Positions 34,455 through 42,257 of a stretch of 64,000 bases of DNA are shown here, one piece after another; within the stretch, counting starts at the first letter, position 1, and every line of letters begins with the position of its first letter. The DNA lies in contig NZ_CP096829.1 of assembly GCF_023272795.1 (NCBI RefSeq), forward strand, positions 2,790,001-2,854,000, given 5' to 3'. Source of the DNA: Flavobacterium humidisoli (lineage in GTDB: Bacteria > Bacteroidota > Bacteroidia > Flavobacteriales > Flavobacteriaceae). The position numbers and the translations under genes are program-made. The notes under the pieces are model-generated. The model searched no databases. It worked only from the letters and a program-made list of their open reading frames with translations, and was not told the origin of the DNA.

Positions 34455-35486
34455 ATGTCGTCTGAGAACAATAGAATACAGAATGAAGTAAAAGAGTGGA
34501 TGTCCAAGGAAGATAAACTTAAATCCATATTTGGTAAAAGTCCGGGCATCGAGCGCTCTTTTGGCATAGAAAAGCTGAAATTCTTTAGAATGCTTCTCTT
34601 TAAGTATGGTAAAACAAAATCCTTGGACGAACTTATAACTGTACAGTTCCTGAAGCATGAATGTAAAAGTTTAAGACATAAATTATATCCTAACGTGTTC
34701 AAACGTCTTTTTAATGATGCAGTTAATACCATTGTATTTGAAAGAATTCATAAACCCGCATACTTAAAAGATTTGGATGCTAATCAAAAAGAATTGGAAG
34801 TGCAGCTTAAAAACACTGGTTTCGCTCAAGTATGGGATAAAGTTCTGCATCAAATGAAAGAGGAGCAGCTGAATTTTTATATACCGGTTTCTTATCATAT
34901 ATCTGAAAAGGAAAGGCTTGATCATTCACTTCATTTTGCAAAGGATGTACAAGGAGCATACCGGTTTGAAGGTTTTACATCAACTCTGCATACAGATTCT
35001 ATTCCGTCTGGAAGAAGTACTCATCATTTTAAAAATGAGACGTCCGAATATTTTAATGTAGATGAAGCTTATAATATGCTCGCCGGAAGATCAGTGCTTA
35101 AAAATGGTACATGGAAGCAGTTTAATTTTTATGACAAGGACTTAAGTGAAAATTACAGGATGCATGAGTTTCCTGAGGATTATGGGTATAGAGTTGAAAA
35201 TGTTTTAGCTCTTCTTCCTCTTAAGAATACAGATGGAGAGGCATTTTACAATCTTTGCAGTTCCTTGAAAGAAGGCAGAAGACAAGAGACGGTGCTGTTA
35301 ATTGAAGGAAGAGAAGTAAAAACTTTTATTGAGACTAATCCCCGTTTTAAAACATTAAACTTTTATAATGACAGAATGCAGAAGATAAGTTTAAAGGAGT
35401 TGGAAAGAGGATGTAAAATTCAGCAGGTAAAGAAGCCTGAGATGTACATCGAAACATCTTCAAGAAAAATGACTCCCAAATTTTGA
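34455..35486 (+). CDS. Conserved ICE protein (343 aa), paralogue of the previous gene
   Basis: The last 230 residues repeat the architecture of the preceding protein (LKNTGFAQVWDKVLHQMKEE; EAYNMLAGRSVLKNG; ETVLLIEGREVKTFIETNPR). The first 110 residues are an extra helical segment with no counterpart there. No signal peptide or membrane segment. The pair is likely a duplication with later divergence. Function unknown. Confidence 0.7.
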   Translation: MSSENNRIQNEVKEWMSKEDKLKSIFGKSPGIERSFGIEKLKFFRMLLFKYGKTKSLDELITVQFLKHECKSLRHKLYPNVFKRLFNDAVNTIVFERIHKPAYLKDLDANQKELEVQLKNTGFAQVWDKVLHQMKEEQLNFYIPVSYHISEKERLDHSLHFAKDVQGAYRFEGFTSTLHTDSIPSGRSTHHFKNETSEYFNVDEAYNMLAGRSVLKNGTWKQFNFYDKDLSENYRMHEFPEDYGYRVENVLALLPLKNTDGEAFYNLCSSLKEGRRQETVLLIEGREVKTFIETNPRFKTLNFYNDRMQKISLKELERGCKIQQVKKPEMYIETSSRKMTPKF

Positions 35487-35496
35487 TATAAAACCT

Positions 35497-35784
35497 ATGG
35501 ATAATCTTCAAATCTTAACCAGATTTTTTAAGGCGATTGAAGATGATTTTAGAATTGGAACTACCCATATAGCTATTTTTGCAGCTTTACTGCAGTTTCG
35601 TGCTTCTAAAGATTACATTAATCCAATATTAGCGTACAGCATAGAAATTCAAAACATTGCCAAAGTGGTATCGCCTAAAACTTACCATAGATGTATGCAT
35701 GATCTGGATAATTACGGCTATCTGGTTTATGTTCCGACGAAGAATAAAAACAAAAGAAGCAGCATCTATTTTCATTTGGAATAA
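35497..35784 (+). CDS. Small winged-helix-like protein (95 aa)
   Basis: The sequence FRIGTTHIAIFAALLQF, followed by IEIQNIAKVVSPKTYHRCMHDLDNYGYLVYVP, looks like a winged-helix domain in which the last part is the wing. Small proteins of this pattern are common near the integrase end of Bacteroidetes ICEs and may regulate excision or the tra operon. Family name not certain. Confidence 0.6.
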   Translation: MDNLQILTRFFKAIEDDFRIGTTHIAIFAALLQFRASKDYINPILAYSIEIQNIAKVVSPKTYHRCMHDLDNYGYLVYVPTKNKNKRSSIYFHLE

Positions 35785-35802
35785 GCTTTAAACCTCTAAA
35801 TC

Positions 35803-36240
35803 ATGAAAAAAACGAAAATTTTGGATTGCTTAGACAAACTTTTAAAGCATGAATCCAGATTAATTATACTAGAAAGAATTTTTAAGGGAAGTTTAAAAGA
35901 TGATAGCTATAGTAAAATATCCGCTTCAGCTTCTAATCCATGCAGATGCAAAAGTTCATTTAGTAAAATAGAATTTGCAAATCTTTTTTACATTCTCATG
36001 GACGAAGAAATATTATTCTTTCAAAAATGTGATAAAAAGAATAACAGGATTGAATTTCAAAAGTTTTTAGAAAACAATTTCACTTATTCCGGAAAGAATG
36101 ACAAGCAGTGTGAAATCAAAAATATCAGTAAAGAATTTGCTGAGAGTAAAGGGTATACTTATAGAGAAAAGCAGATTGAGTTTTTAAATTTATTGATTTT
36201 TAGATTTCAAGAAAGAAAATCAAGAATTGAAAATTGGTAG
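35803..36240 (+). CDS. Small ICE protein with RteC-like C-terminal pattern (145 aa)
   Basis: Mostly helical and lysine-rich. The segment FSKIEFANLFYILMDEEILF, then FQKFLENNFTYSGKN, is similar in layout to the end of the 400-residue protein at 20756. It probably belongs to the regulators of the ICE, but the function is not established. Two cysteines (PCRCKSS) lie near residue 50. Confidence 0.5.
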   Translation: MKKTKILDCLDKLLKHESRLIILERIFKGSLKDDSYSKISASASNPCRCKSSFSKIEFANLFYILMDEEILFFQKCDKKNNRIEFQKFLENNFTYSGKNDKQCEIKNISKEFAESKGYTYREKQIEFLNLLIFRFQERKSRIENW

Positions 36241-36283
36241 TCTGAACAAAATTTTGTGTTTAATAACTTAAAAAATTTAATTA

Positions 36284-36574
36284 ATGAAAAAGGATGTCAA
36301 AAAAAAGAAACTCTCATTTCTTATCAAAGTTAAAAAGATGATTGATCCTGTCGTTGTAAAGCTTGAGACAATTGATTCTAAAATAAATTCAAGAGGGAAT
36401 GACAGCAGACCTGCTTATTACAGGAATGAAGATTTAAAAAAAATATTTGGACTCTCGCCAAATACGATAATAAAATACAGGCAGACAGGAATTCTGCCTT
36501 ATTCAAAACTTGGTGAAATATTCTTGTACGACTCAAATCAGATTGAAAAAATACTTCAGGAAAATAAAAGTTGA
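36284..36574 (+). CDS. Excisionase-like HTH protein (96 aa)
   Basis: The C-terminal half is a MerR/HTH-17-type DNA-binding domain (YYRNEDLKKIFGLSPNTIIK, YRQTGILPYSKLGEIF, LYDSNQIEKILQ), as in the excisionase (Xis/RDF) proteins of Bacteroidetes ICEs. The N-terminal half is basic. It lies near the integrase gene on the opposite strand, where recombination directionality factors are found. It would favour excision over integration. Confidence 0.75.
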   Translation: MKKDVKKKKLSFLIKVKKMIDPVVVKLETIDSKINSRGNDSRPAYYRNEDLKKIFGLSPNTIIKYRQTGILPYSKLGEIFLYDSNQIEKILQENKS

Positions 36575-36611
36575 AAATTAAAATGTAAGTATATCTCATA
36601 AAAAAAAGATG

Positions 36612-36619
36612 TACTTTTG
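36612..36619 (+). promoter_or_regulatory. Possible -7 promoter box of the 43-residue ORF
   Basis: TACTTTTG matches TAnnTTTG exactly and stands 26 bases before the ATG at 36646. No clear -33 TTTG is seen at the normal distance. Confidence 0.35.
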
Positions 36620-36645
36620 AAAGTAACTAATTAAAAACTAATATT

Positions 36646-36777
36646 ATGGGGCTTAAGACCGGGCCAAAAAGAATAGCCAAATCAACAGGAAAACCTGATA
36701 GGAGACAGCGTGATAATAAAGATACACCAGGAAACACTCCTTACTTGAAACCGCCAGTAACGAAAACTGGAAAATAA
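36646..36777 (+). CDS. Small basic protein (43 aa)
   Basis: The frame from ATG 36646 encodes a very basic, Pro/Lys/Arg-rich peptide (MGLKTGPKRIAKSTGKPDRR at the start). It has its own possible -7 box and is followed by a strong terminator hairpin, which supports its being a real transcription unit. There is no signal peptide. It could bind nucleic acid or be a non-coding transcript with a chance frame. No family recognised. Confidence 0.5.
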   Translation: MGLKTGPKRIAKSTGKPDRRQRDNKDTPGNTPYLKPPVTKTGK

Positions 36778-36782
36778 ATTTA

Positions 36783-36828
36783 AAAAGCAGAGGATTTCAA
36801 AATTTGAAATCCTCTGCTTTTTTTTTAG
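36783..36828. terminator. Bidirectional terminator
   Basis: A perfect palindrome with arms from AAAAGCAGAGGATTTC to GAAATCCTCTGCTTTT centred near 36802, with T on the right and A on the left. It lies between the 43-residue ORF (plus) and the convergent integrase gene (minus), so it can end both. Confidence 0.9.
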
Positions 36829-38057
36829 GAAACCTTTTCTTCATATTTAGATTTAACCATATTCATATCCTCCATTATATTCACATCTAGAACTTTTGCA
36901 TAGTGCTGGGTTTGTTTGATATTTGTGTGGCCCATCATCGCTGAAACATTTTCAAGTCTGACTCCGTTGCCAAGAGTTACTGTAGTTGCAAAAGTATGTC
37001 TTGAAACATACCATGTGAGGTACTTGGTTATTCCGCAGAGATCCGCAATTTCCTTTAAATAAGCATTCATTTTCTGATTTGAAATACTTGGCAGCAATCC
37101 TGGCTGCTTCCCTTTGTACTTCTGAATGATTTTTTCGACGGGTGGCAGAACGGGAACATTTTCTTTAATTGATGTTTTCGTTCTATTTGATATAATCCAC
37201 TGGTTACCATTATTGTCTTTTGAAATGTTTTTTTGTGAAAGCTTTAAAGCGTCAGTTGGAGCATATCCGGTATAACAGCTGAACAGAAAAATATCTTTGA
37301 CCCTGTCGAGTCTTTCAATAAAGAAGACTTTTTTCTCGAGGGCATCAAGTTCGCACTGTGTTAGAAATATTGCATCTTTAACGCTGAGCTTTCCATCATA
37401 AACATTAAATGGATTTTTTTGGATTAGATCCATTCTGATAGCATAATTAAAGGCTGTTTTATACATCTTAATATATTTTACCACTGAATTGTTTTTTATT
37501 CCAACATGGCCCTTAAAACTGCTTTCGTATTTAAGGAATTCCTCAAGATTGTATATAAATGAACTTGAAATTTCATCAGCAGGAATATCTTCTATGCCGT
37601 ATTTTTTTACCATAAAGTTCGAAATTAGCTCAGTGCTTCGTTTGTATTTCTGCAGTGAAGCTGATGCTCTTTCGCCGGCATCCACTTTTTTTCTGAAAAA
37701 TTTATTATGGCGCTCCATAATTTGAAGCAGTGTGGTTTTCTTTGTCTGTAACTTTGATTTTCCTGAAAGTTCTGCTTTAAGTATTTCTAATGGAACATCT
37801 GGATCGACATTAAAAAGGATATTGAATTTCTTTTCGACAGTTAGGCGGTAAATATCGAGATAGTTTTTAAGAACCTTTTCCTTTTCTGTCCTCAGAAGAA
37901 TTCTTAATTTGTTTGTGTAGTCCCATCTCTCCTTAGAAATGGTCTTTCCGGTACTTAAGGAAATTCTTTTCTGGTTGAATGTAATACGTGCAAATATTGA
38001 AAACTCTCCATTCTTATCTGCCTTTTCTGATTTCAGGTAAAAAATTACTTTTAACAT
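36825..38057 (-). CDS. int: Tyrosine recombinase (ICE integrase)
   Basis: The protein (410 aa) has an N-terminal arm-binding domain, a SAM-like core-binding domain (about 105-210) and a catalytic domain. Arg353 (VSRHTFATT), His377 (MMGHTN) and Tyr386 (HYAK) are present. The first Arg is replaced: CYTGYAPTD has Ala at 266 where most enzymes have Arg, and the first position of HxxR is Tyr350. Loss of Arg I is known in the CTnDOT integrase. It inserts the ICE at the tRNA-Ser site and, with the Xis-like protein, excises it. The gene reads away from the tRNA. Confidence 0.95.
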   Translation of the reverse strand: MLKVIFYLKSEKADKNGEFSIFARITFNQKRISLSTGKTISKERWDYTNKLRILLRTEKEKVLKNYLDIYRLTVEKKFNILFNVDPDVPLEILKAELSGKSKLQTKKTTLLQIMERHNKFFRKKVDAGERASASLQKYKRSTELISNFMVKKYGIEDIPADEISSSFIYNLEEFLKYESSFKGHVGIKNNSVVKYIKMYKTAFNYAIRMDLIQKNPFNVYDGKLSVKDAIFLTQCELDALEKKVFFIERLDRVKDIFLFSCYTGYAPTDALKLSQKNISKDNNGNQWIISNRTKTSIKENVPVLPPVEKIIQKYKGKQPGLLPSISNQKMNAYLKEIADLCGITKYLTWYVSRHTFATTVTLGNGVRLENVSAMMGHTNIKQTQHYAKVLDVNIMEDMNMVKSKYEEKVS

Positions 38058-38150
38058 GCTTTCTAGTTTTTAAATTAATACTCAAATTGATTTAAAAATT
38101 TCGAAACACACCTTTGTTTTCGGGGAATACCGAGAGAATTCCCTTTGATT

Positions 38151-38209
38151 TAGTACACTTTTTTTATGGTCAAAACCCCCCAAAATAAAAGTGTACTAAT
38201 AAGTGTACC
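38151..38209. repeat. AAGTGTAC repeats between int and tRNA-Ser (recombinase or regulator binding sites)
   Basis: TAGTACACTT (38151-38160) is an inverted copy of AAGTGTACTA (38189-38198), and AAGTGTACC (38201-38209) is a further direct copy 12 bases on. They lie between the start of int and the tRNA. In tyrosine-recombinase att regions such spaced short repeats are arm-type sites for Int or Xis, or operators of int. Confidence 0.55.
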
Positions 38210-38254
38210 ACGCTTTGCAATAACATGTGATTTTTGACGATTGCCAAAAAATGA

Positions 38255-38288
38255 AAAACCCTTTAAATACTTGTATTTAAAGGGTTTT
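38255..38288 (-). terminator. Terminator downstream of tRNA-Ser
   Basis: Perfect 16-base arms (AAAACCCTTTAAATAC at 38255-38270, its complement at 38273-38288) with a 2-base loop; on the minus strand a T-rich stretch follows. It lies 35 bases past the 3' end of the tRNA, on the ICE side, so it may be supplied by the ICE to end the tRNA transcript. Confidence 0.8.
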
Positions 38289-38322
38289 AACTTTTAAAGT
38301 TTCTTTTTGAAACTCCATTCAG

Positions 38323-38407
38323 CGGAGAAAGAGGGATTCGAACCCCCGGACCTGTTACAGTCAACAGTTTTCAAGACTGCCGCATTCGACCGCTCTGCCA
38401 TTTCTCC
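38323..38407 (-). tRNA. tRNA-Ser (anticodon UGA)
   Basis: Acceptor arms GGAGAAA (5', from 38407) and TTTCTCC (3', to 38324) pair with a G discriminator at 38323; no CCA is encoded. The anticodon loop CTTGAAAAC gives UGA, there is a long variable arm as in class II tRNAs, and the T-loop is GGTTCGAATCC. The 3' end faces the ICE and is probably the attachment site. Confidence 0.95.
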
Positions 38408-38439
38408 AGTATATCGCGATCATTGTCTGATTGCGGGTG

Positions 38440-38447
38440 CAAATATA
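38440..38447 (-). promoter_or_regulatory. -7 promoter box of tRNA-Ser
   Basis: On the minus strand TATATTTG matches TAnnTTTG, 33 bases upstream of the tRNA 5' end, so transcription would begin about 26 bases before the mature tRNA. No clear -33 element is seen. Confidence 0.5.
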
Positions 38448-38558
38448 AGACGGTTTTTCGGTTATAAAAATTTTTTTCAGACTTTTTTTTGAAGTTTTTT
38501 GAGATAATTTTCAAGTGTCTAATTATCAGTATTTCCAAAAATGAGATTTGTTGAAAAA

Positions 38559-38957
38559 TTAATCTAAATCGTCTAAAATTGGCGTTGGTTTTTTGTTTTC
38601 ATCAACAGCAACAAACGAAAAAGTTCCCGAAACTACCGTTTCGCGAAGCTCAGAATACATTTGTTCCATAAAAATATCAACATGGATTTTACAGCTGGTT
38701 CTTCCAACGCTGTCTACTTTTGCAACTAATTCGATTAAAGTACCAGCCGGAATTGCTTTTTTAAAGTCAATTTGCCCAGTAGAAATCGTAACTACTTTTT
38801 TACGGCTGAATCGAGTAGCACAGATAAAAGCAACTTCATCCATTAAATGAAGAGCAGTTCCTCCAAATAAAGTGTCGTAATGATTCGTTGTACTAGGGAA
38901 AACGGCTTTGAAAATACGAGTTTCTGATTTTTGAATTCTTTCTTCTACTGTTCCCAT
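38559..38957 (-). CDS. Acyl-CoA thioesterase, hotdog fold (YciA-like)
   Basis: The 132-residue protein has the hotdog thioesterase pattern (FPSTTNHYDTLFGGTALHLMD, GQIDFKKAIPAGTLIELVAKV, GTFSFVAVDEN). It hydrolyses fatty acyl-CoA thioesters in the cytoplasm. I choose ATG 38957, because the longer frame overlaps ribBA. ribBA ends 2 bases upstream, so the genes are probably cotranscribed with the LptG-RibBA unit. Confidence 0.88.
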   Translation of the reverse strand: MGTVEERIQKSETRIFKAVFPSTTNHYDTLFGGTALHLMDEVAFICATRFSRKKVVTISTGQIDFKKAIPAGTLIELVAKVDSVGRTSCKIHVDIFMEQMYSELRETVVSGTFSFVAVDENKKPTPILDDLD

Positions 38958-38958
38958 A

Positions 38959-40092
38959 TTAATAATTAACGTATTCTGTAATTTCAAGCCCGTATCCAAT
39001 CATACCCACTCGTTTTGTTTGTTCTGTATTCGAAACTAATCTTATTTTAGAAATATCTATATCATGAAGAATTTGAGCTCCGATTCCGTAATCTTTACTG
39101 TCAATAATCACTTTAGGAGCTTTTAAAGTTCCGTTAGATTGTAATGTTTTAAGTTCAGAAATTCTGTTTAAAAGGTTTACGGCAGTCATATCTTGATTGA
39201 TGAAGATAACGGCACCCTTACCATTTTCATTAATCACTTTAAACATATCGTCTAATTGCTGTTCTGCATTATTTGTTAATGTGCCTAATAAATCGTTATT
39301 TACCTGAGAAGAGTGAATTCTTGTCAAAATAGGCTCACCAGAATTCCAAGTTCCTTTAGTTAAAGCAATATGAATTTGTTTGTTTGTGGTTTGTTCGTAA
39401 GCTCTTAAACGGAAAGTTCCAAAACGAGTTTCAATATCGAAATCTTCTTTTTTAACAATCAAACTATCGTGCTGCATTCTATATGCAACTAAATCTTCGA
39501 TAGAAACTAATTTTAGATCAAATTTTTTCGCCACTTTAATCAATTCAGGCAAACGAGACATTGTTCCGTCTTCGTTCAAAATTTCGCAGATTACACCAGC
39601 AGGTTTAAATCCTGCAAGACGTGCAAAATCGATTGCCGCTTCGGTATGTCCAGTTCTTCTTAAAACGCCGCCTTGTTTAGCGATTAAAGGAAAAATATGA
39701 CCAGGACGAGCTAAATCGTGTGGTTTTGTATTTGGATCAACTAAAGATTGAACTGTTTTTGATCTATCTGCTGCAGAAATTCCAGTTGTAACTCCTTGGC
39801 CTTTTAAATCAACAGAAACAGTAAAAGCAGTTTCCATGTGATCTGTATTGTTGGTGACCATTGCACGAAGGTCTAACTCTTTGCATCTGCTTTCTGTAAG
39901 TGGTGTACAGATCAATCCGCGTCCGTGAGTAGCCATAAAGTTGATCATTTCTGGAGTTACTTTTTCAGCAGCGGCCAAAAAATCACCTTCATTTTCTCGA
40001 TCCTCATCATCGACTACAATGATTACTTTACCTTGACGAATATCTTCTATAGCTTCTTCAATGGTATTCAGTTGTATTTTTGTTGTTGACAT
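38959..40092 (-). CDS. ribBA: 3,4-dihydroxy-2-butanone-4-phosphate synthase with degenerate GTP cyclohydrolase II domain
   Basis: Residues 1-205 are a complete RibB domain (VDDEDRENEGDF, PGHIFPL, RTGHTEA, GVICEI), which makes the four-carbon precursor of riboflavin from ribulose 5-phosphate. Residues about 210-377 align with GTP cyclohydrolase II (ends KDYGIGAQILHD, GMIGYGLEIT), but the zinc-binding Cys region reads IHSSQVNNDLLGTLTNN with no Cys, and the QEGRGIGL motif reads NQDMTAVNL. This domain is therefore probably inactive, and another RibA should exist elsewhere. It lies between the LptG gene and the thioesterase. Confidence 0.9.
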   Translation of the reverse strand: MSTTKIQLNTIEEAIEDIRQGKVIIVVDDEDRENEGDFLAAAEKVTPEMINFMATHGRGLICTPLTESRCKELDLRAMVTNNTDHMETAFTVSVDLKGQGVTTGISAADRSKTVQSLVDPNTKPHDLARPGHIFPLIAKQGGVLRRTGHTEAAIDFARLAGFKPAGVICEILNEDGTMSRLPELIKVAKKFDLKLVSIEDLVAYRMQHDSLIVKKEDFDIETRFGTFRLRAYEQTTNKQIHIALTKGTWNSGEPILTRIHSSQVNNDLLGTLTNNAEQQLDDMFKVINENGKGAVIFINQDMTAVNLLNRISELKTLQSNGTLKAPKVIIDSKDYGIGAQILHDIDISKIRLVSNTEQTKRVGMIGYGLEITEYVNY

Positions 40093-40094
40093 AA

Positions 40095-41549
40095 TTATTT
40101 TTGCTTTTGAGCAGGTAAAAACCGCTCAGAGATTTTCTGAAATAGTTGTGAAATAGGAGTTGTAATCGCATCAAAATTAATTAACCCGTTATCGTTTGTT
40201 GCGCGATAGGTCAATAATATGGCAAGAGGCGATAAAATAAAAGAGGACATCCATGATCCTAAGAATGGAGTCATACCGCCTTCCTGAGATACTCTTTTTC
40301 CGAAAGTATTAATAAAATGGAAAGTAATAAAGATTAAAACTGCAAATACAATAGGAAGTCCAAGTCCGCCTTTTCTAATAATAGCACCAAGTGGAGCTCC
40401 AATAAAAAACATTAAGAAACAGGCAAAGGCAATTACAAATTTCTCGTACAATGCAGTTAAATGCTTGTTGATTTCTCGCTGTTTGTCTTTTAAATCTCGT
40501 TGAGTAGTTTCGATTGAGTAGATGCTGCTCGTAACATTGCTTCCGGCCATTTTTAAAACATCTACTTTTTCTTTGTTTGAATAAATAGATAAAAGATCGT
40601 TTGGAAGTGGTTTCTTCTTGATGTTTTTTTGCGAATCTGTGAAAAACTTTTTAAAGCCAACACGTTGATTAATATTTTCAGAAAAAGAAACAATTTCGTT
40701 ATCTAAATTTTTACTCAAGGAATCTAGAGTATAGCGTAATTCATTAACATTCAACATTGCATTTGTTCCTGCAATGCTTTCTTTGCTGTCATCAACTTTA
40801 TTAAGTTCAGATAAATCGATGTTGATGATCTGTGTTTTAAATTTACCTTTTATAAAAGGCATTTTTGCACGATCTTCATATTTTTTTGGAGTAACGTCTT
40901 GGTAGTAGTAGCCATCATTTAAAACTAGTTTTAAAATACTAGATTTTTCATTACTGACTAATTCACCAGTTTTAGCTTTAATTACGGTCTTGTTTTCACC
41001 CATATTATTTGCTTTCTCGTGAATAGTTACACCAGTTAGATGATTACCGTTTTCGCCAGATTTTTTGTTTACTTTAATGTTGTAAGTGCCGACATCATTA
41101 AACTGACCTTCGGCAATAGCCATCGCTGGTTTGGCTTGTGCGATGTTTTTTCTAAAGTTGACAAATTTATATTCGGCATACGGAATGACGTTGTTTGCAA
41201 ACCAAAATGCGACAATACTTAATACGAAAATAAAAATAATCAGTACTCTCATTGCTCTTTGCAGTGAGATTCCTGAAGATTTCATGGCAGCGAACTCATA
41301 ATTTTCGGCAAGATTTCCGAAAGTCATAATAGAGGCTAATAAAACCGATAATGGTAAAACAAGCGGTATAATTCGTGGCATAGAAAAAAGCAGGAATTTC
41401 ACGACCAATGTTAAGTCGAGATCTTTACCTGCTAGTTCTGAAATAAATAGCCATACTGTTTGAAGTATGAATATGAAAAATAAGATTACAAATACCGTAG
41501 TAAATGTAAATAAGAATGTTTTTAATAAGTATTTGTCTAGTATTTTCAA
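40095..41549 (-). CDS. LptF/LptG-family lipopolysaccharide export permease
   Basis: Membrane segments occur at the N-terminus (about residues 10-130, three segments) and C-terminus (about 370-460, three segments) around a periplasmic domain, the layout of YjgP/YjgQ permeases. The start MKILDKYLLKTFLFTF is typical. It extracts LPS from the inner membrane with LptB. It is longer than E. coli LptG (about 360 aa) because of an enlarged periplasmic part with coiled-coil-like helices (residues about 250-350). It is followed by ribBA after 2 bases. Confidence 0.9.
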   Translation of the reverse strand: MKILDKYLLKTFLFTFTTVFVILFFIFILQTVWLFISELAGKDLDLTLVVKFLLFSMPRIIPLVLPLSVLLASIMTFGNLAENYEFAAMKSSGISLQRAMRVLIIFIFVLSIVAFWFANNVIPYAEYKFVNFRKNIAQAKPAMAIAEGQFNDVGTYNIKVNKKSGENGNHLTGVTIHEKANNMGENKTVIKAKTGELVSNEKSSILKLVLNDGYYYQDVTPKKYEDRAKMPFIKGKFKTQIINIDLSELNKVDDSKESIAGTNAMLNVNELRYTLDSLSKNLDNEIVSFSENINQRVGFKKFFTDSQKNIKKKPLPNDLLSIYSNKEKVDVLKMAGSNVTSSIYSIETTQRDLKDKQREINKHLTALYEKFVIAFACFLMFFIGAPLGAIIRKGGLGLPIVFAVLIFITFHFINTFGKRVSQEGGMTPFLGSWMSSFILSPLAILLTYRATNDNGLINFDAITTPISQLFQKISERFLPAQKQK

Positions 41550-41557
41550 CCTTCTGA

Positions 41558-42250
41558 TTAATCTAATTTATTGATGTAGTATTTCGGGTATTTACTCGCT
41601 ACAAAGGTAAATTGATTTTTTGATAATGGCTGATTGGTTTTAAAAGAATTAACGGTTAAAGTTGTTTTTGTTCCGTTTTTTCCAGTTTCAATCAAATTGT
41701 AGATGTGTTTTGTCTGAACGTCAATACCTAACAAAATTTCTTTTCTTTGGTCTTTTCCGCTTGTAGGAACTAGTTTGATATATTGAATTTTTCTTCCTTT
41801 TACATTTTGAACAATGTCCATGTTGTATTTGTAGCCAGAATTAAAGAAAGTAAGCATTTTTGAAGGAGTGATTGCATTATCATCTTTCTCGTTTACTTTA
41901 GAAATAGTAACCTCTTCGTCTTCAGGAACAATTGTGTATGTTTTCTGACCGTCAAAAATTTTGGTAACGCCCATAAAATTCAAAACATATTGATTTCCTT
42001 TCATCGTTACGTTTCCTTTACTGTCTTGATTGATATTTTCTTTGGCATTATTCAAAGAATATTTAAAATCGATAACAATATTGTCGTAGCTTTTTATTTT
42101 AGAAGTTACTTCGTTCAATAAATCTTTCGCTTTTTTATCTTGAGCCTGAATAGAAGTGAAGCTCAAAAGCAAAATAACTGCCATTTGAAAACACTTTTTG
42201 GTCATGGTTGTGATAGAATTGTTGTTGATTTCTTGAATTTTTGCTTTCAT
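41558..42250 (-). CDS. Outer-membrane lipoprotein carrier protein LolA-like
   Basis: I use ATG 42250 (230 aa), 7 bases after ftsK; ATG 42205, directly before the signal peptide (CFQMAVILLLSFTSIQAQ), is equally possible. The mature part has the LolA beta-barrel pattern (LLNEVTSKIKSYDNIVIDFKY; GNVTMKGNQYVLNFMGVTKIFDG; ITPSKMLTFF). LolA carries lipoproteins across the periplasm to the outer membrane. The gene lies between ftsK and lptG on one strand. Confidence 0.88.
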   Translation of the reverse strand: MKAKIQEINNNSITTMTKKCFQMAVILLLSFTSIQAQDKKAKDLLNEVTSKIKSYDNIVIDFKYSLNNAKENINQDSKGNVTMKGNQYVLNFMGVTKIFDGQKTYTIVPEDEEVTISKVNEKDDNAITPSKMLTFFNSGYKYNMDIVQNVKGRKIQYIKLVPTSGKDQRKEILLGIDVQTKHIYNLIETGKNGTKTTLTVNSFKTNQPLSKNQFTFVASKYPKYYINKLD

Positions 42251-42257
42251 GATTGGA

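Larger units (their letters stand above)
1..38322. mobile_element. Integrative conjugative element (ICE), right part; left end outside window
   Basis: A relaxase, coupling protein, candidate oriT, TraE-TraN operon, excisionase-like HTH protein and tyrosine integrase lie together, and the integrase end abuts a tRNA-Ser gene, the usual arrangement for a Bacteroidetes ICE of the CTnDOT-like class. SSB and a PcfK-like protein at the left are also typical ICE genes. The right boundary is inferred to be at or near the 3' end of tRNA-Ser (about 38323). The left boundary and the second att copy are not in the window, so the exact core sequence cannot be given. Cargo sits between mob and tra (about 6.2-22.5 kb). 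Confidence 0.9.

Noticed and set aside
38307..38492. 61-codon frame across tRNA-Ser
   Set aside because: It is the opposite strand of the tRNA gene and its upstream region.
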